DNA of 64,000 nt from Flavobacteriaceae bacterium UBA3611 (GCA_002375495.1 DFLU01000014.1:1-64000), one strand, 5' to 3'; counted from the first letter of the stretch, positions 1-9,025 are shown. Notes: a model not told the origin generated them from the sequence alone. Translations and numbers: made by a program.

Positions 1-209
1 TGTCTCGTTTCTGGCTAAATTTACATCTCCCCAATTAATCGTAAATTAGTCCAACGGATAAAACTGTCGGCGCGGCGCCTTTGTGCTAGCTGATTCTCAC
101 GCTGCTCCGCAGCTGCGGGCCCGCCTTCGGCGGCCAGCTTGCCCCTGCCTGCCGGCAGGCAGGGATTCAGCCGCAGTCCCGCCACAAAACATATACAAGA
201 CCGTTATGC
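1..209 (+). repeat. attC-like element A (5' end cut by window)
   Basis: Shares with the other copies the AATTAATCGTAAATT block, the CCAACGGATAAA block, GGCGCGGCGCC, the CTGATTCTCACGCTG / ATTCAGCCGCAG inner arms and the right end GCCACAAAACATATACAAGACCGTT. Its tip carries two nested palindromes, one around 118-137 and a second (CCTGCCTGCCGGCAGG) around 145-163 that copy B lacks. The right boundary GTT is at 203-205, followed by ATGCTGCAGC, which is complementary to bases just before copy B. Confidence 0.85.
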
Positions 210-246
210 TGCAGCAAAGAAAAATGGTTTCTTCAACTTAATATTG

Positions 247-254
247 TAACTTTG
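247..254 (+). promoter_or_regulatory. -7 element TAACTTTG of the toxin-antitoxin pair
   Basis: A perfect match to the Bacteroidota -7 consensus TAnnTTTG, four bases before the antitoxin ATG. Transcription would start at or next to the ATG, so the mRNA would be nearly leaderless. No clear -33 TTTG is visible. It lies inside the cassette, so the cassette would carry its own promoter. Confidence 0.55.
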
Positions 255-258
255 ATTT

Positions 259-492
259 ATGGAAATAAATATTCAAAATAAAAAAATTCAGCTGATTCAA
301 TGGCTTTCGACTTTGAATGATGAATCCATTATTGAAAAAATAATGAAGCTCCGGGAAAATGAAAAGACAGATTGGTGGAATAACATTTCTGATGAAGAAA
401 AAAACTCTATCGAAAAAGGGTTGACGGATGCAAATTCTGGCCGATTAAAGTCTCACTCAGAAGCAAAGAAACTTTATGACAAGTGGTTATAA
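259..492 (+). CDS. Antitoxin of a RelB/ParD-like toxin-antitoxin pair
   Basis: A 77-residue, highly charged protein ending in a pattern typical of Bacteroidota addiction-module antitoxins: SDEEKNSIEKGLTDANSGR, then a Ser-His-Ser-Glu stretch and a Lys-Trp-Leu end. Such proteins bind and neutralise a partner RelE/ParE toxin through the C-terminal region and usually repress their own promoter. It overlaps the downstream toxin gene by 17 bases, which implies translational coupling. The ATG follows a TAACTTTG promoter element. The pair is the only content of the first cassette, whose ends are complementary (203-215 and 790-802). The exact antitoxin family is uncertain; the pairing supports the role. 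Confidence 0.8.
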   Translation: MEINIQNKKIQLIQWLSTLNDESIIEKIMKLRENEKTDWWNNISDEEKNSIEKGLTDANSGRLKSHSEAKKLYDKWL

Positions 493-778
493 AATCCTTT
501 GGACTGAACACGCCCTTTCCGAATTGGAAGAAACTATTGAATATCTCAGAGAAAATTGGACTGATAAGGAATTAAGCAATTTTTCTAGAGAACTTGACCA
601 CACCATTGAACTGATTTCGAAAAGTCCAGAATTGTTTCAAGTTTCCAAGAAGAAAAAAGATGTTAGAAGAGCTGTTGTAGCAAAATTGAATAATCTATAT
701 TACAGAATCAATAAAGATTCGATTGAAATACTTTCGTTCTTTTCCAATAGACAAGATCCGAATAAAATAAAACTTTGA
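476..778 (+). CDS. RelE/ParE-family toxin
   Basis: A 100-residue protein with the ParE/RelE fold signature: N-terminal WTEHALSELEETIEYL helix pair, a central VRRAVVAKLNNLYYRI strand segment and a C-terminal ILSFFSNRQDP strand, where the Arg and following residues are usual in plasmid-stabilisation toxins. Members either cut ribosome-bound mRNA (RelE) or poison gyrase (ParE); sequence alone does not separate these here, though the shape is closer to ParE. It overlaps the antitoxin gene by 17 bases. In a cassette array such a module would penalise loss of the segment. Confidence 0.85.
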   Translation: MTSGYKILWTEHALSELEETIEYLRENWTDKELSNFSRELDHTIELISKSPELFQVSKKKKDVRRAVVAKLNNLYYRINKDSIEILSFFSNRQDPNKIKL

Positions 779-795
779 TTAATGTGCTAGCCGCA

Positions 796-1006
796 GCATA
801 ACAATGCATATATTTTATGCCTTTTATCTGGCTTAAATTGAATCTCCCAAATTAATCGTAAATTGGTCCAACGGATAAATCCGTTGGCGCGGCGCCATTG
901 TCCCAGCTGATTCTCACGCTGCTCCGCAGCTGCAGGCCCGCCTTCGGCGGCCAGCTTCCCGAATCAGCCGCAGTCACGCCACAAAACATATACAAGACCG
1001 TTACCT
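796..1006 (+). repeat. attC-like element B
   Basis: Left boundary GCATAAC (796-802) then AATGCATATATTTTATG; right end CATATACAAGACC then GTTACCT (1000-1006). The outer arms pair imperfectly (TATATATTTTATG against the complement of the CACAAAACATATA end), and inner arms CTGATTC / GAATCAG pair further in. The tip has a GGCCCGCCTTCGGCGGCC palindrome shared with copy A. The unpaired stretch near the boundary (AATGCA against CAAGACC) resembles the spacer between R and L boxes of attC sites. Confidence 0.85.
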
Positions 1007-1040
1007 GCAAGCTTTAAGAACTAAACTACGAAATTAACGA

Positions 1041-1598
1041 ATGGAACAAATAAAAATCATCTTCTTCGTATTAGCTTCCTTTTTTGGGATTGAAGAAGGA
1101 AAAATTGCTGCTGATAAGACTACAGTTTCTGTATATCCTCAAAATAAAAGAATTGAAATCATTCAAGAAGATCTTTTTACCGTAATACAATCGAAGAAAG
1201 ACAGCATACTTGTATTGGAACAATGGAATAATTTGCTTTTTTGGAAAGAAAGAAATACCAATTGGTCAAAAGAATTGAATGGTTTTACTGCAAAGAATTT
1301 CAGTATCACATATACGGAGAACACAATTAAACCAAATTTAACACTAACCTATTTAAAAGAAGAAGATTTACGCGCTTTAGGAATTTGGTATAATGCTGAA
1401 AGTAATCGATTTTCCATCAATCACATTCCTCGAAACAATATCGAATCTGAAAGTGGAAAATTAATTGATAACTATTGGAATTTTGATGGAGTTAAGTCTT
1501 TTAGCTTTACAATTGAGCCATTTCTAAAAATGTCTGAAGATTATAAAAAATTCAAAGTCCCCTTGAAAGAATTATTGGCAAAATATAAAAAAGAATAA
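1041..1598 (+). CDS. Hypothetical protein with N-terminal hydrophobic segment
   Basis: A 185-residue protein of no recognised family. Residues 5 to 16 are hydrophobic (IIFFVLASFFGI), so a weak signal peptide or anchor is possible, but the segment is short and followed by charged residues. The rest is rich in aromatic residues and Asn/Lys and looks like a soluble beta-rich domain. It is the only gene between elements B and C. Its stop codon (1596-1598) touches the 3' complementary arm AGCCAGCAGGTAAC, so the gene fills its cassette exactly. No promoter was recognised upstream. Confidence 0.65.
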   Translation: MEQIKIIFFVLASFFGIEEGKIAADKTTVSVYPQNKRIEIIQEDLFTVIQSKKDSILVLEQWNNLLFWKERNTNWSKELNGFTAKNFSITYTENTIKPNLTLTYLKEEDLRALGIWYNAESNRFSINHIPRNNIESESGKLIDNYWNFDGVKSFSFTIEPFLKMSEDYKKFKVPLKELLAKYKKE

Positions 1599-1604
1599 GC
1601 CAGC

Positions 1605-1833
1605 AGGTAACAACGGCTATAGTTAATGGCGGTAGTTGGTTAAACGAATTAAACTTCCTACATTTTTTTACTAACTTGTCAAGCGGATAAAAAAGCAAAT
1701 GCGGCGCCAACCCTGCTGATTCTAACGCGGGCAAGCCCGCTGCCAGCTTTTGCGACGTTGCCACAATGCGCTCACGCCACGGCCGAGCGCTGGCCGCGAA
1801 GACCGCCACAAACTATAGCCAAGACCGTTGTAG
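1605..1833 (+). repeat. attC-like element C (divergent subfamily)
   Basis: Same layout as the other copies but a different outer stem: AACAACGGCTATAGTTAATGG at the left pairs with CCACAAACTATAGCCAAGACCGTTG at the right, with the CAAGA bulge on one side only. The inner GCGGATAAAA, GCGGCGCC and CTGATTCTAACGC blocks are kept, so it is a relative. The left box AGGTAAC is complementary to the start of its own segment (1000-1006), not to its right end. Confidence 0.85.
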
Positions 1834-1882
1834 CCAATTAGAAAAATGATTCGAATTGAATTGAATTAAATGCAATATACGA

Positions 1883-2734
1883 TTGAAGGAAATCATAAAC
1901 ATATCAAAAAACAATTACGGTAGTAAAATCGTATTCTCAAAAATTAGCAAAATAGAATACAATCAGAAGAACGATTCACCATCTGTAAAAATGGTTTTAT
2001 CTGGTATAGAAAAATACGTTATCAATGGAAGACCTTATGCCTTATCTGAAAATAGATTTCTGGTGGTGGACAACAATAGCGATGTTCAATTGAATATTGA
2101 TGCGAAAAAAGAGGTGAAAGGCATTTGTATATTTCCGTCTAAAAGGCTACTCAATGAAGTTGCCAAAACGCGCGTTTCATCTGCCGAAACTCTTTTAGAC
2201 GACCCTTTTAAGGATTACAACCAAAAGTTAACACATAGCCTTTTTAGTTTTACCGAAACGCGCACTGGTAGATTTCTTAACCAAAATATCGCAAAGATTC
2301 TTGATGCTTTTAAGGATGAAAATTCAATGGATTTTGAGTCGTTCTACCTTCAACTTGGAGAATGTGTGGTGTATGATCAGTTAGAATTGGAAGGTAAATT
2401 AAAAGCCGTGCCTTCAGTTAAAAAATCTACACAGGAAGAACTTTACAGAAGAATTGCAACAGCCAAAGATTTTATGGTAGATAATTTTAGGCAAAACATT
2501 GTTTTAGATGATTTAGCTCAAGAAGCGTCTCTTTCCAAATTCCATTTTACACGTACATTTAAGTCCTTATTTCATTTGTCTCCTTACCAATTTTTAACGC
2601 AATTGCGCTTGGGAAAAGCAAAAGAACTCATTCAACTCGGCTATTCCTATAACGAAGTGAGTCTCCTGGTCGGTTTTTCAGATGGAAACAACCTTAGAAA
2701 GGCTCTAAAAAAAATGGGGTCAAGTCCAAATTAG
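1883..2734 (+). CDS. AraC-family transcriptional regulator
   Basis: The C-terminal hundred residues form an AraC-type double helix-turn-helix: ATAKDFMVDNFRQNIVLDDLAQEASLSKFHFTRTFKS and the second half with LRLGKAKELIQLGYSYNEVSLLVGFSDGNNLRKALKKM. The N-terminal part is a cupin-like sensing domain. The open frame begins with TTG; an ATG at 1870 is in another frame, so the true start is uncertain and a small upstream frameshift is possible. It opens the 8 kb operon of exported hydrolases and is 64 bases from the next gene, so it probably controls that operon; the ligand is unknown. Confidence 0.88.
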   Translation: MKEIINISKNNYGSKIVFSKISKIEYNQKNDSPSVKMVLSGIEKYVINGRPYALSENRFLVVDNNSDVQLNIDAKKEVKGICIFPSKRLLNEVAKTRVSSAETLLDDPFKDYNQKLTHSLFSFTETRTGRFLNQNIAKILDAFKDENSMDFESFYLQLGECVVYDQLELEGKLKAVPSVKKSTQEELYRRIATAKDFMVDNFRQNIVLDDLAQEASLSKFHFTRTFKSLFHLSPYQFLTQLRLGKAKELIQLGYSYNEVSLLVGFSDGNNLRKALKKMGSSPN

Positions 2735-2798
2735 CAATATTTACCCCATTTTTATTCAAAAAGATTTCGTCATTTGCAAGTAAACAAAATTGTAAGCT

Positions 2799-4181
2799 AT
2801 GCAAAAGATGGTTTCAACCAGTTGGGTTATCCTTTTCGTCGTCACTTCGATATTATTTTTCTGTAATTCTGTTGCCGGACAATCTCTAAAACGCTCCGCC
2901 TTTTTGGGTGCCCAGTTGATGGACTTATCCGCTGTAGAAGAAGAAACAGGGGCGGATTTCGGATTGTATCTTCCGATGATTCTTCCTGAAGGGAGTTTAG
3001 GAGAAATGGGTGTGCCAGCAAAATCGGTACTTCAAAAAATCAATGGGTTTGAAATTAAATCATTTCAAGATATTCAATCAGCACTTTCACCAATTAAAGA
3101 AGGGAACAATTTAGAAGTTGTTGTTTTGGAAAACGGCAAAACAAAAACATACAAAGGCTTAGCCGTTGGTAAACCAAAAGAAAAGCACACACATGCCTCG
3201 ATTGATTATGGTGTAGTGCGATACGCTGGTAATACGCTACGGTCTTTTTTGTACCTACCCAATGAGGTGGAAAATCCGCCAGTGGTATTCTTCCTTCAGG
3301 GCTATACTTGCCAAAGTATTGAAATGCGTGACAATAACCCTGCAAAGCAACTGATTAACCAATGGATAGAAAAAGGCTATGCGGTCTATTTGGTTGAAAA
3401 ACCAGGCATGGGCGATAGTGAAAGTGCTATTCCTTGTATGGATATCGATTTTAATCAGGAATTACTGGCATTTACAAAAGCCTATGAGGCATTACAAAAC
3501 AACCCAAAAATTGACAATCAAAACATCTTCCTGTTTGGTCATTCAATGGGTGGAATTATTGCGCCTTTGCTCGCTCAAAAAACCTCGCCAGCAGGCATTA
3601 TGGTGTATGGCATTGTTGGTGAAAGATGGTATGATTATATGAAGCGAATATACACCGAACAACCATTAATTTTCGGCAATAACCAAGAGCAAATTAACCA
3701 AGATGCACAATATTATCTTCCGTTTGTTAAAGACTTATTGGTTCATAAAAAATCTAATTCAGAACTCTTAAAAAGCCCTATTTATGGCGAGCGATTAAAA
3801 CAAGACGGCGTGGCCGATAACTTAACAAATGGCTACTATATCATGCGGCATTACAAATATTGGCAAACGCTTGCCGATGTGGATGTTCCAGGTATTTGGG
3901 CAAAAGTAAAAGCGCCTGTTTATGTATTGCACGGCGAATACGATATTCAAGCCATCCATCCCAAGTATGGCGAAATGATTGTAACCAATGTAAACCAAAA
4001 CGGCGGTAATGCCCAATTTGAGTTAATGCCAAAAGCGGAACATGCTTTTCTACATTTTGATTCTCGAGAAGAGCACCTCAATACCCTGAACGGTGGCGGT
4101 TATGTGGCGGCTTTTACCACAAATTTCAATCCGACTATTGGCGAGAAATGTATTGAGTGGATGAATCAACAGCGCAAATAA
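2799..4181 (+). CDS. Exported alpha/beta hydrolase with N-terminal PDZ-like domain
   Basis: A signal peptide (residues 1-28, ending SVAGQ) is followed by a PDZ-like region (about 40-125, with SVLQKINGFEIKSFQDIQSAL) and an alpha/beta-hydrolase domain. The nucleophile elbow GHSMGG puts the serine at residue 249. An acidic residue in HGEYDIQ and a His in KAEHAFLHF complete a plausible triad. The likely activity is an ester or peptide hydrolase in the periplasm. It is the second gene of the hydrolase operon, and the PDZ unit recurs in the aspartyl protease at 7793. The fusion of PDZ to this fold makes a peptide or protein substrate plausible, but that is inference. Confidence 0.85.
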   Translation: MQKMVSTSWVILFVVTSILFFCNSVAGQSLKRSAFLGAQLMDLSAVEEETGADFGLYLPMILPEGSLGEMGVPAKSVLQKINGFEIKSFQDIQSALSPIKEGNNLEVVVLENGKTKTYKGLAVGKPKEKHTHASIDYGVVRYAGNTLRSFLYLPNEVENPPVVFFLQGYTCQSIEMRDNNPAKQLINQWIEKGYAVYLVEKPGMGDSESAIPCMDIDFNQELLAFTKAYEALQNNPKIDNQNIFLFGHSMGGIIAPLLAQKTSPAGIMVYGIVGERWYDYMKRIYTEQPLIFGNNQEQINQDAQYYLPFVKDLLVHKKSNSELLKSPIYGERLKQDGVADNLTNGYYIMRHYKYWQTLADVDVPGIWAKVKAPVYVLHGEYDIQAIHPKYGEMIVTNVNQNGGNAQFELMPKAEHAFLHFDSREEHLNTLNGGGYVAAFTTNFNPTIGEKCIEWMNQQRK

Positions 4182-4189
4182 ATCATTCT

Positions 4190-5947
4190 ATGAAATCCGT
4201 ATTTTTTTTAGGTGTGATTGTATTCGGTGGCGTTTGGCTTTCGTCACAGTCGGATTCTCAATCATTTTCACAGACCCTAGAACGGTTTAAAAGTGAGTAT
4301 AATCAACACGACATTCAACCCATTACGCTCAGTTACGTGACCAATATTCAGAATGTCGCTTCCGCGAAAGCGTTAAAAGAACAGCAAGAATTCTTTGAAA
4401 CCTACCAATCTACTCTAAAAACCTTTCCTTTTGAAGAATTATCGGACAAAGAGCAACTGTATCATCAGATATTGACCTACGAAATTGAGTTGAATATAGA
4501 GCGTATTGAACTGGAAAGCAAATGGTTAAAACAAAATAAACACTTGAAAGGAACACGTCTTTTCGATGAGAAAATGGGCAAAGAGTGGTATGCCTATTTC
4601 TTAAAAAAATGGATAGATAAAGAGCTTACACCTGATACTGCCTTTGAATTTGGGGAGAAGGAATTTGAAAAGGTAAAACAAGCGATGAAAAACCTTATCG
4701 AAAATAGTGGTTTGAATCCCGTCGAATTTCAACAAAAATGGAAAGAAAATCCCTATTCTATTGGCAGTAAAACAGAGGTTCGTGAGCAGTACGAAACCCT
4801 GAATGCAGAGGTTTTGAAAAACGCCAAACGCTACTTTCCCGAAGTACAGGGATTGCCTTCTTTGCAAATTACCGAAAGTACAAATTCGGCAATGGCAATT
4901 GCACCCGCCTATTACGACAACGACACCTTTTATTATAATTTTTTTGATGCGGAATATGATGGTAGAGATATGGGTTGGATTTACATTCACGAAGGTGTGC
5001 CAGGACATCATTATCAACATCATTTTGCAAGGCAAGCTAACAACCCGCTGGATATCTTTTACTATAGCAGCTATGCCGAAGGCTGGGCAGCATATATTGA
5101 GCAATATGGTAGTATGCTTGGCGCATACAAAACACCCTTTGACACCTATGCTTGGTTGCAATGGGATTTGGTACGTTCGGTGCGTGTAGCCTTGGATGTG
5201 GGGTTGAATTACTACGGATGGTCCGATGAGAAAGCTTTGTTATATTGGCAACAGCACATTCCGAATAAAGACGACATGGGCAAACGCGAAATAAAACGAA
5301 TGAAGCAATGGCCAGTTCAGGTCATTACCTACAAATATGGCAAACAGCTGTTAGATGAATTGCGGGCAGACATCAAAAAACCTAAAGACCTTAAAACCTT
5401 CCACCTTTGGGTGCTTGAAAATGGTAATATTCCATTGTCTGTACTGAAGCAACACGTTGGTAAAAAACTACACAAATGGACGCTGCAAGAAAACAGATAC
5501 GAAGCTCAAACCAAAACCATAGACCAAACCATCAGCAGTCTTTATCAAGTAATTTCTGGAGACAAAGGTCAAGAACGGGATTGGGATTTTTTACGCTATT
5601 TGTTCCATCCAGAAGCCAAATTTGTAGCAAGCGGCAAGCGCAAAGATGGCACTACTGGTGTGCGTTATGTATTGATTGAAGAATACATCGAATCCTCAGG
5701 AAAGTGGATGCTTGAAAATGGTTTCTTTGAAAACGAAATGAAACGCGAAGTGCAGCAATTTGGGCATATCGCTCAGGTATTTAGCAGCTTCGAATGTTTC
5801 AATAATCTCGAGGACAAAGCTCCTTTTATGCGAGGCATCAACAGCATTCAACTCCTCTACACTGGTAAACGCTGGCAGGTGATTAATATATACTTTACGC
5901 AAGAATCTGAGGAAAACCCGATACCACAAGAATACGATAAAAATTAA
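4190..5947 (+). CDS. DUF885-family metallopeptidase fused to NTF2-like domain
   Basis: The start at 4190 gives a signal peptide (MKSVFFLGVIVFGGVWLSS); the longer frame from 4157 would overlap the upstream gene. The main domain is of the DUF885 type, with the metal-binding HEGVPGHHYQ at residues 267-276 and the downstream EGWAAYIEQYG and EIKRMKQWPVQ motifs. Residues from about 455 to the end look like a separate NTF2/SnoaL-like domain (DWDFLRYLFHPEAKFVASGK). DUF885 proteins are presumed zinc peptidases. It lies in the hydrolase operon, 8 bases after the previous stop. The added domain is unusual; I infer binding rather than catalysis for it. Confidence 0.85.
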   Translation: MKSVFFLGVIVFGGVWLSSQSDSQSFSQTLERFKSEYNQHDIQPITLSYVTNIQNVASAKALKEQQEFFETYQSTLKTFPFEELSDKEQLYHQILTYEIELNIERIELESKWLKQNKHLKGTRLFDEKMGKEWYAYFLKKWIDKELTPDTAFEFGEKEFEKVKQAMKNLIENSGLNPVEFQQKWKENPYSIGSKTEVREQYETLNAEVLKNAKRYFPEVQGLPSLQITESTNSAMAIAPAYYDNDTFYYNFFDAEYDGRDMGWIYIHEGVPGHHYQHHFARQANNPLDIFYYSSYAEGWAAYIEQYGSMLGAYKTPFDTYAWLQWDLVRSVRVALDVGLNYYGWSDEKALLYWQQHIPNKDDMGKREIKRMKQWPVQVITYKYGKQLLDELRADIKKPKDLKTFHLWVLENGNIPLSVLKQHVGKKLHKWTLQENRYEAQTKTIDQTISSLYQVISGDKGQERDWDFLRYLFHPEAKFVASGKRKDGTTGVRYVLIEEYIESSGKWMLENGFFENEMKREVQQFGHIAQVFSSFECFNNLEDKAPFMRGINSIQLLYTGKRWQVINIYFTQESEENPIPQEYDKN

Positions 5948-5950
5948 TTG

Positions 5951-6661
5951 ATGATGAAAATGAAAAACCTGATGACACTCTTCTTTTTAATGAGCCTTTC
6001 CTTGGCAATTGCCCAAACAGATTCAGTTTTGGTGAGCAACGTGCAATTTAAAGATTCTAAGTTTAACAATCCGCATGCCGGAAGTGGTTTCATACTAAAA
6101 CACAATAATAAGCTGTATGGCATTACAGCAAAACATGTGCTGTTTATTGCCAAGACTGATAGCATGAAAACCATCAGTTTTGACAAACAACTAAAATCGT
6201 GGGAATTCAAATCCAAAAAAAACGACAAAGTCTCTGTCTTAGCAGGCAAACTGATTAACGAAGACCCTAATGAAGCCATTGAAATGCCGCCAAAAGGAGA
6301 TTGGCTCATTTTTGAAATCGAGTCCAACATTCCTAAAGATGTAGCCGTATACGAAGTCCGTGAAGAGCCCTTGACCATCGGCGAAAAAATTCGGTTTTTG
6401 GGCTATCCTTACAAGAATTACAAAGCGGCTAGTGTTCAAGGCTCTCTTATTGGATTTACCCCAGAGAACAACCTAAAACTGAATGTGCCCAAAGGCAATT
6501 ATGGTGGTTGCAGCGGTGGCCCTGTTTTGGATGCTAACGGCAAAGTAGTAGGCATTGTATCCATGGGGTATTTCAATCAAAAAGAACAAAAAATGATTTT
6601 TGAACCCGCTTCGCTAGACTATTTCAAACAGATAATAACATCAAAAAATTATGAAAAATAA
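5951..6661 (+). CDS. Exported trypsin-like serine protease
   Basis: The signal peptide ends near SLAIAQ. The fold is chymotrypsin-like and short (236 residues): the catalytic His is in ITAKHVLF (about residue 62), Asp is probably in KGDWLIFEIE, and Ser188 is in GGCSGGPVLDANGKVVGIVS, the classic GxSGGP loop. There is no PDZ domain, unlike HtrA. It starts 3 bases after the DUF885 stop and overlaps the next gene by 11 bases, so it is part of the same operon. ATG codons at 5951, 5954 and 5960 are all possible starts; the open frame also has a TTG at 5948. Confidence 0.85.
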   Translation: MMKMKNLMTLFFLMSLSLAIAQTDSVLVSNVQFKDSKFNNPHAGSGFILKHNNKLYGITAKHVLFIAKTDSMKTISFDKQLKSWEFKSKKNDKVSVLAGKLINEDPNEAIEMPPKGDWLIFEIESNIPKDVAVYEVREEPLTIGEKIRFLGYPYKNYKAASVQGSLIGFTPENNLKLNVPKGNYGGCSGGPVLDANGKVVGIVSMGYFNQKEQKMIFEPASLDYFKQIITSKNYEK

Positions 6662-7790
6662 ATCACATATTTTCCCCATCGTAATCGTCCTACTTTTTGT
6701 AATGCTGTGCAACACGCAATTGCTTGCCCAAAAAACGGAATATTACCGCCATTTGGTGTTTCGGGAAACTCCTTATTCTGATGTCAGAGGAATTCATCCT
6801 ATCGACAATGAAACGGCAAATAAAGAAGCACATTACCGGTTTGTATTTGATGCTCAGAATAGACTAACCGAGGTGTCTCATCGAATAGGCAACGACCTTA
6901 TTGCAGACAACGGAAATTGGGATACCTTCATCTGGTTTTCACCAAAAATGACCATTGCGTATGATGGAGACAAAGAGATTAGGCATTTTTATAATATTGC
7001 CAATCAGCGCATTGAAGCACACGGAAAAATGTACAAAGCGGTATTTCAATTGGATAATCAAGGCAGAAGAACGTCAGTGGCCTTATACGATAAAGACAAC
7101 AACCCATCAGAAAACGCTTGGGGAATCCATACCTATCAGTGGACTCATACCGAAAATGGAACTGTGATTGAAAAACGATTCAACCTAAAGAATGAATCTA
7201 CTACCATGCGCCCAAATCTTACCTTTTATACGATTCGTTTAGAGTTTGGCGAGGACGACTTATTGGATTTTGTCTATCATATAGATGAAGATGGAAATCT
7301 AATTAACAATACCATGAAAGCCGCAATAGATAGAATTGTTTACGACCAGGAAGAAAACTTCTCGCGGTGGATGGTTTTTGATAAAGACAAAAAACCCGTG
7401 GAAGGAAATGCCCCAGGATTTGCCATTGGAGAACATTTGTATGACGCCAAAGGAAATAAGGTGGGACTGAGAGGTTTTGATGTTGAAGGTCGATTAAAGG
7501 CTTTTCCGAATGGCATTGCAAAAGAAGTACATGTATTTGATGAATTTAACAATCCAACCGAATCTAAATTTTATGATATAGATAATAATTTACTGCAATA
7601 TGTAAAACGTATTTACAGTAACGATGGCAAACGAATAGAATGGTTGAAACTTTTGGATGAAAACGGCGAATTAACGATGCATCCCACAGCCAAATTTGCA
7701 GCAATGAAAATGGAATACGATACAAACGGGCTTGTGATAGAAAGAAAACGATATGATGAAAAACTTGAGGAAATAAAAACCAACAATTAA
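6651..7790 (+). CDS. Exported repeat protein of unknown function
   Basis: A 379-residue protein with signal peptide (MKNKSHIFPIVIVLLFVM, ending LLAQ). The body contains several loose repeats of the form F/Y-D-x-x-N-x-L/P with following short strands (FDAQNRLTEV, YDKDNNPSE, FDKDKKPVE, YDAKGNKVG, FDEFNNPTE, YDTNGLVIE), similar in style to YD or WG repeat proteins. No catalytic motif is seen. Its N-terminal section (KTEYYR... HYRFVFDAQNRLTEVSH) matches the broken gene at 9532 (KTEYYS... HYQFKYDTDGKLNSIQF), so the operon holds two paralogues. A substrate-binding or scaffold role next to the proteases is possible but unproven. Confidence 0.7.
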   Translation: MKNKSHIFPIVIVLLFVMLCNTQLLAQKTEYYRHLVFRETPYSDVRGIHPIDNETANKEAHYRFVFDAQNRLTEVSHRIGNDLIADNGNWDTFIWFSPKMTIAYDGDKEIRHFYNIANQRIEAHGKMYKAVFQLDNQGRRTSVALYDKDNNPSENAWGIHTYQWTHTENGTVIEKRFNLKNESTTMRPNLTFYTIRLEFGEDDLLDFVYHIDEDGNLINNTMKAAIDRIVYDQEENFSRWMVFDKDKKPVEGNAPGFAIGEHLYDAKGNKVGLRGFDVEGRLKAFPNGIAKEVHVFDEFNNPTESKFYDIDNNLLQYVKRIYSNDGKRIEWLKLLDENGELTMHPTAKFAAMKMEYDTNGLVIERKRYDEKLEEIKTNN

Positions 7791-7792
7791 TA

Positions 7793-9025
7793 ATGACGCT
7801 AAGGCATTATCTGAAGAATACGGCAACAAAACCTGCAGAAATAAAGGCTGTTTTAATCATTTCTATGGCTCTTACTTTTCTTCTTCAATCTTGTGCCACA
7901 AATTGGACAAAGGCAATCACCTATGGGCAATTGAATAAAAGGGAATTCTACGAAAGTATTGCCATTGAAGTACAAAATGGATTGGTTTTCATTAATACAA
8001 AAATCAAAGGCAAAAACTACCGTTTTCTATTTGATACAGGAGCTCCATTTAGCATTTCAAAAGAACTACAGAACCAGCACAAGTACAAAAAGCTGAGTAT
8101 CGGTAACATCAAGGACAGTGAACACAACAGAACAAAGGTAGATTGGGTGCAGGTAGATGAATTTACGCTTGGTGGAGTTTCGTTTTTAAATCAAACGGCT
8201 TTTGTGGCAGACTTTAGTGCGAACCCACTTTTTAAATGCCTAAATATTGATGGGATTATCGGCTCAAATGTTATGCGGCATTGCAACTGGACACTGGACC
8301 AAGACAATTCGTTGCTCTCGCTTAGCCATTCTTCGATAAAAGAACAGCAAGAAGCTACAACAGTCGTTTCATTTTCTACAGATTACCAATACAATATCTT
8401 CATTGATGTCGCCATCGGAAAAGCCAAAATCACAAATATGCTTGTCGATTACGGATCCAACGGTTCATTAGCCCTGACCGATAATGCTTTTACGATTTTG
8501 GACGAAAAGGGACTATGGGATACTATTTTTGAGGAAGGAGGAAAGTCGCAATCCGGCATCGTTGGGAATACGAACGATATAAACCGAAAAATTTGCTTTT
8601 CGGATTCAGTTCAAATTCATCAATTAAATCTACACAAAACGCTGATTAAAACAGGAAAAACAGTTTCCATTGGCAATGGAATTTTATCAAAATATAAAGT
8701 TACGATAGACTGGCATCAACAGAAACTCTACTTACAAGAAACAGCATCTTCTAAACAACCAAATACCTACAGCCAATTCAGGTTGGGGTATTCCGAAAAA
8801 GCAGGTGTTTATGTACAGTCTGTGGTAAAAAATTCTTTGGCCTATAAAAAAGGACTTAAACCTGACATGAAGGTATTGCAATTCGGCACACTCAATTTTC
8901 AGGGTGACCATACTTTTTGCGATTTTGTTCAATATGATAAAAAGGGTGAAATCTCGCTCAAAGTTTTAGATGCTGAAAATAAAATCAAAGAAATCACAAT
9001 CAAAACACATACCATTGATTATTAA
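7793..9025 (+). CDS. Aspartyl protease lipoprotein with C-terminal PDZ domain
   Basis: The N-terminus has a lipobox (FLLQSCAT, Cys about residue 34), so it is probably an outer- or inner-membrane lipoprotein. The retropepsin-like motif FLFDTGAPFS has its Asp at residue 81, and a second, weaker copy (LVDYGSNGSLAL) follows in the second half, as in bacterial two-lobed aspartyl proteases. From about residue 325 a PDZ-like domain is visible (YVQSVVKNSLAYKKGLKPDMKVLQFG). It starts 2 bases after the upstream stop. With the serine and metallo-type enzymes nearby it makes a multi-class exported peptidase set. Confidence 0.85.
   Translation: MTLRHYLKNTATKPAEIKAVLIISMALTFLLQSCATNWTKAITYGQLNKREFYESIAIEVQNGLVFINTKIKGKNYRFLFDTGAPFSISKELQNQHKYKKLSIGNIKDSEHNRTKVDWVQVDEFTLGGVSFLNQTAFVADFSANPLFKCLNIDGIIGSNVMRHCNWTLDQDNSLLSLSHSSIKEQQEATTVVSFSTDYQYNIFIDVAIGKAKITNMLVDYGSNGSLALTDNAFTILDEKGLWDTIFEEGGKSQSGIVGNTNDINRKICFSDSVQIHQLNLHKTLIKTGKTVSIGNGILSKYKVTIDWHQQKLYLQETASSKQPNTYSQFRLGYSEKAGVYVQSVVKNSLAYKKGLKPDMKVLQFGTLNFQGDHTFCDFVQYDKKGEISLKVLDAENKIKEITIKTHTIDY

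Noticed and set aside
1552..1809. Minus-strand frame across element C
   Set aside because: It spans the palindromic repeat and the end of the upstream gene; the codon pattern is that of the repeat, not of a protein.
4601..5161. Long open frame on the minus strand inside the DUF885 gene
   Set aside because: It is antisense to a clear metallopeptidase with conserved motifs, has no recognisable domain and no promoter, so it is a shadow frame.
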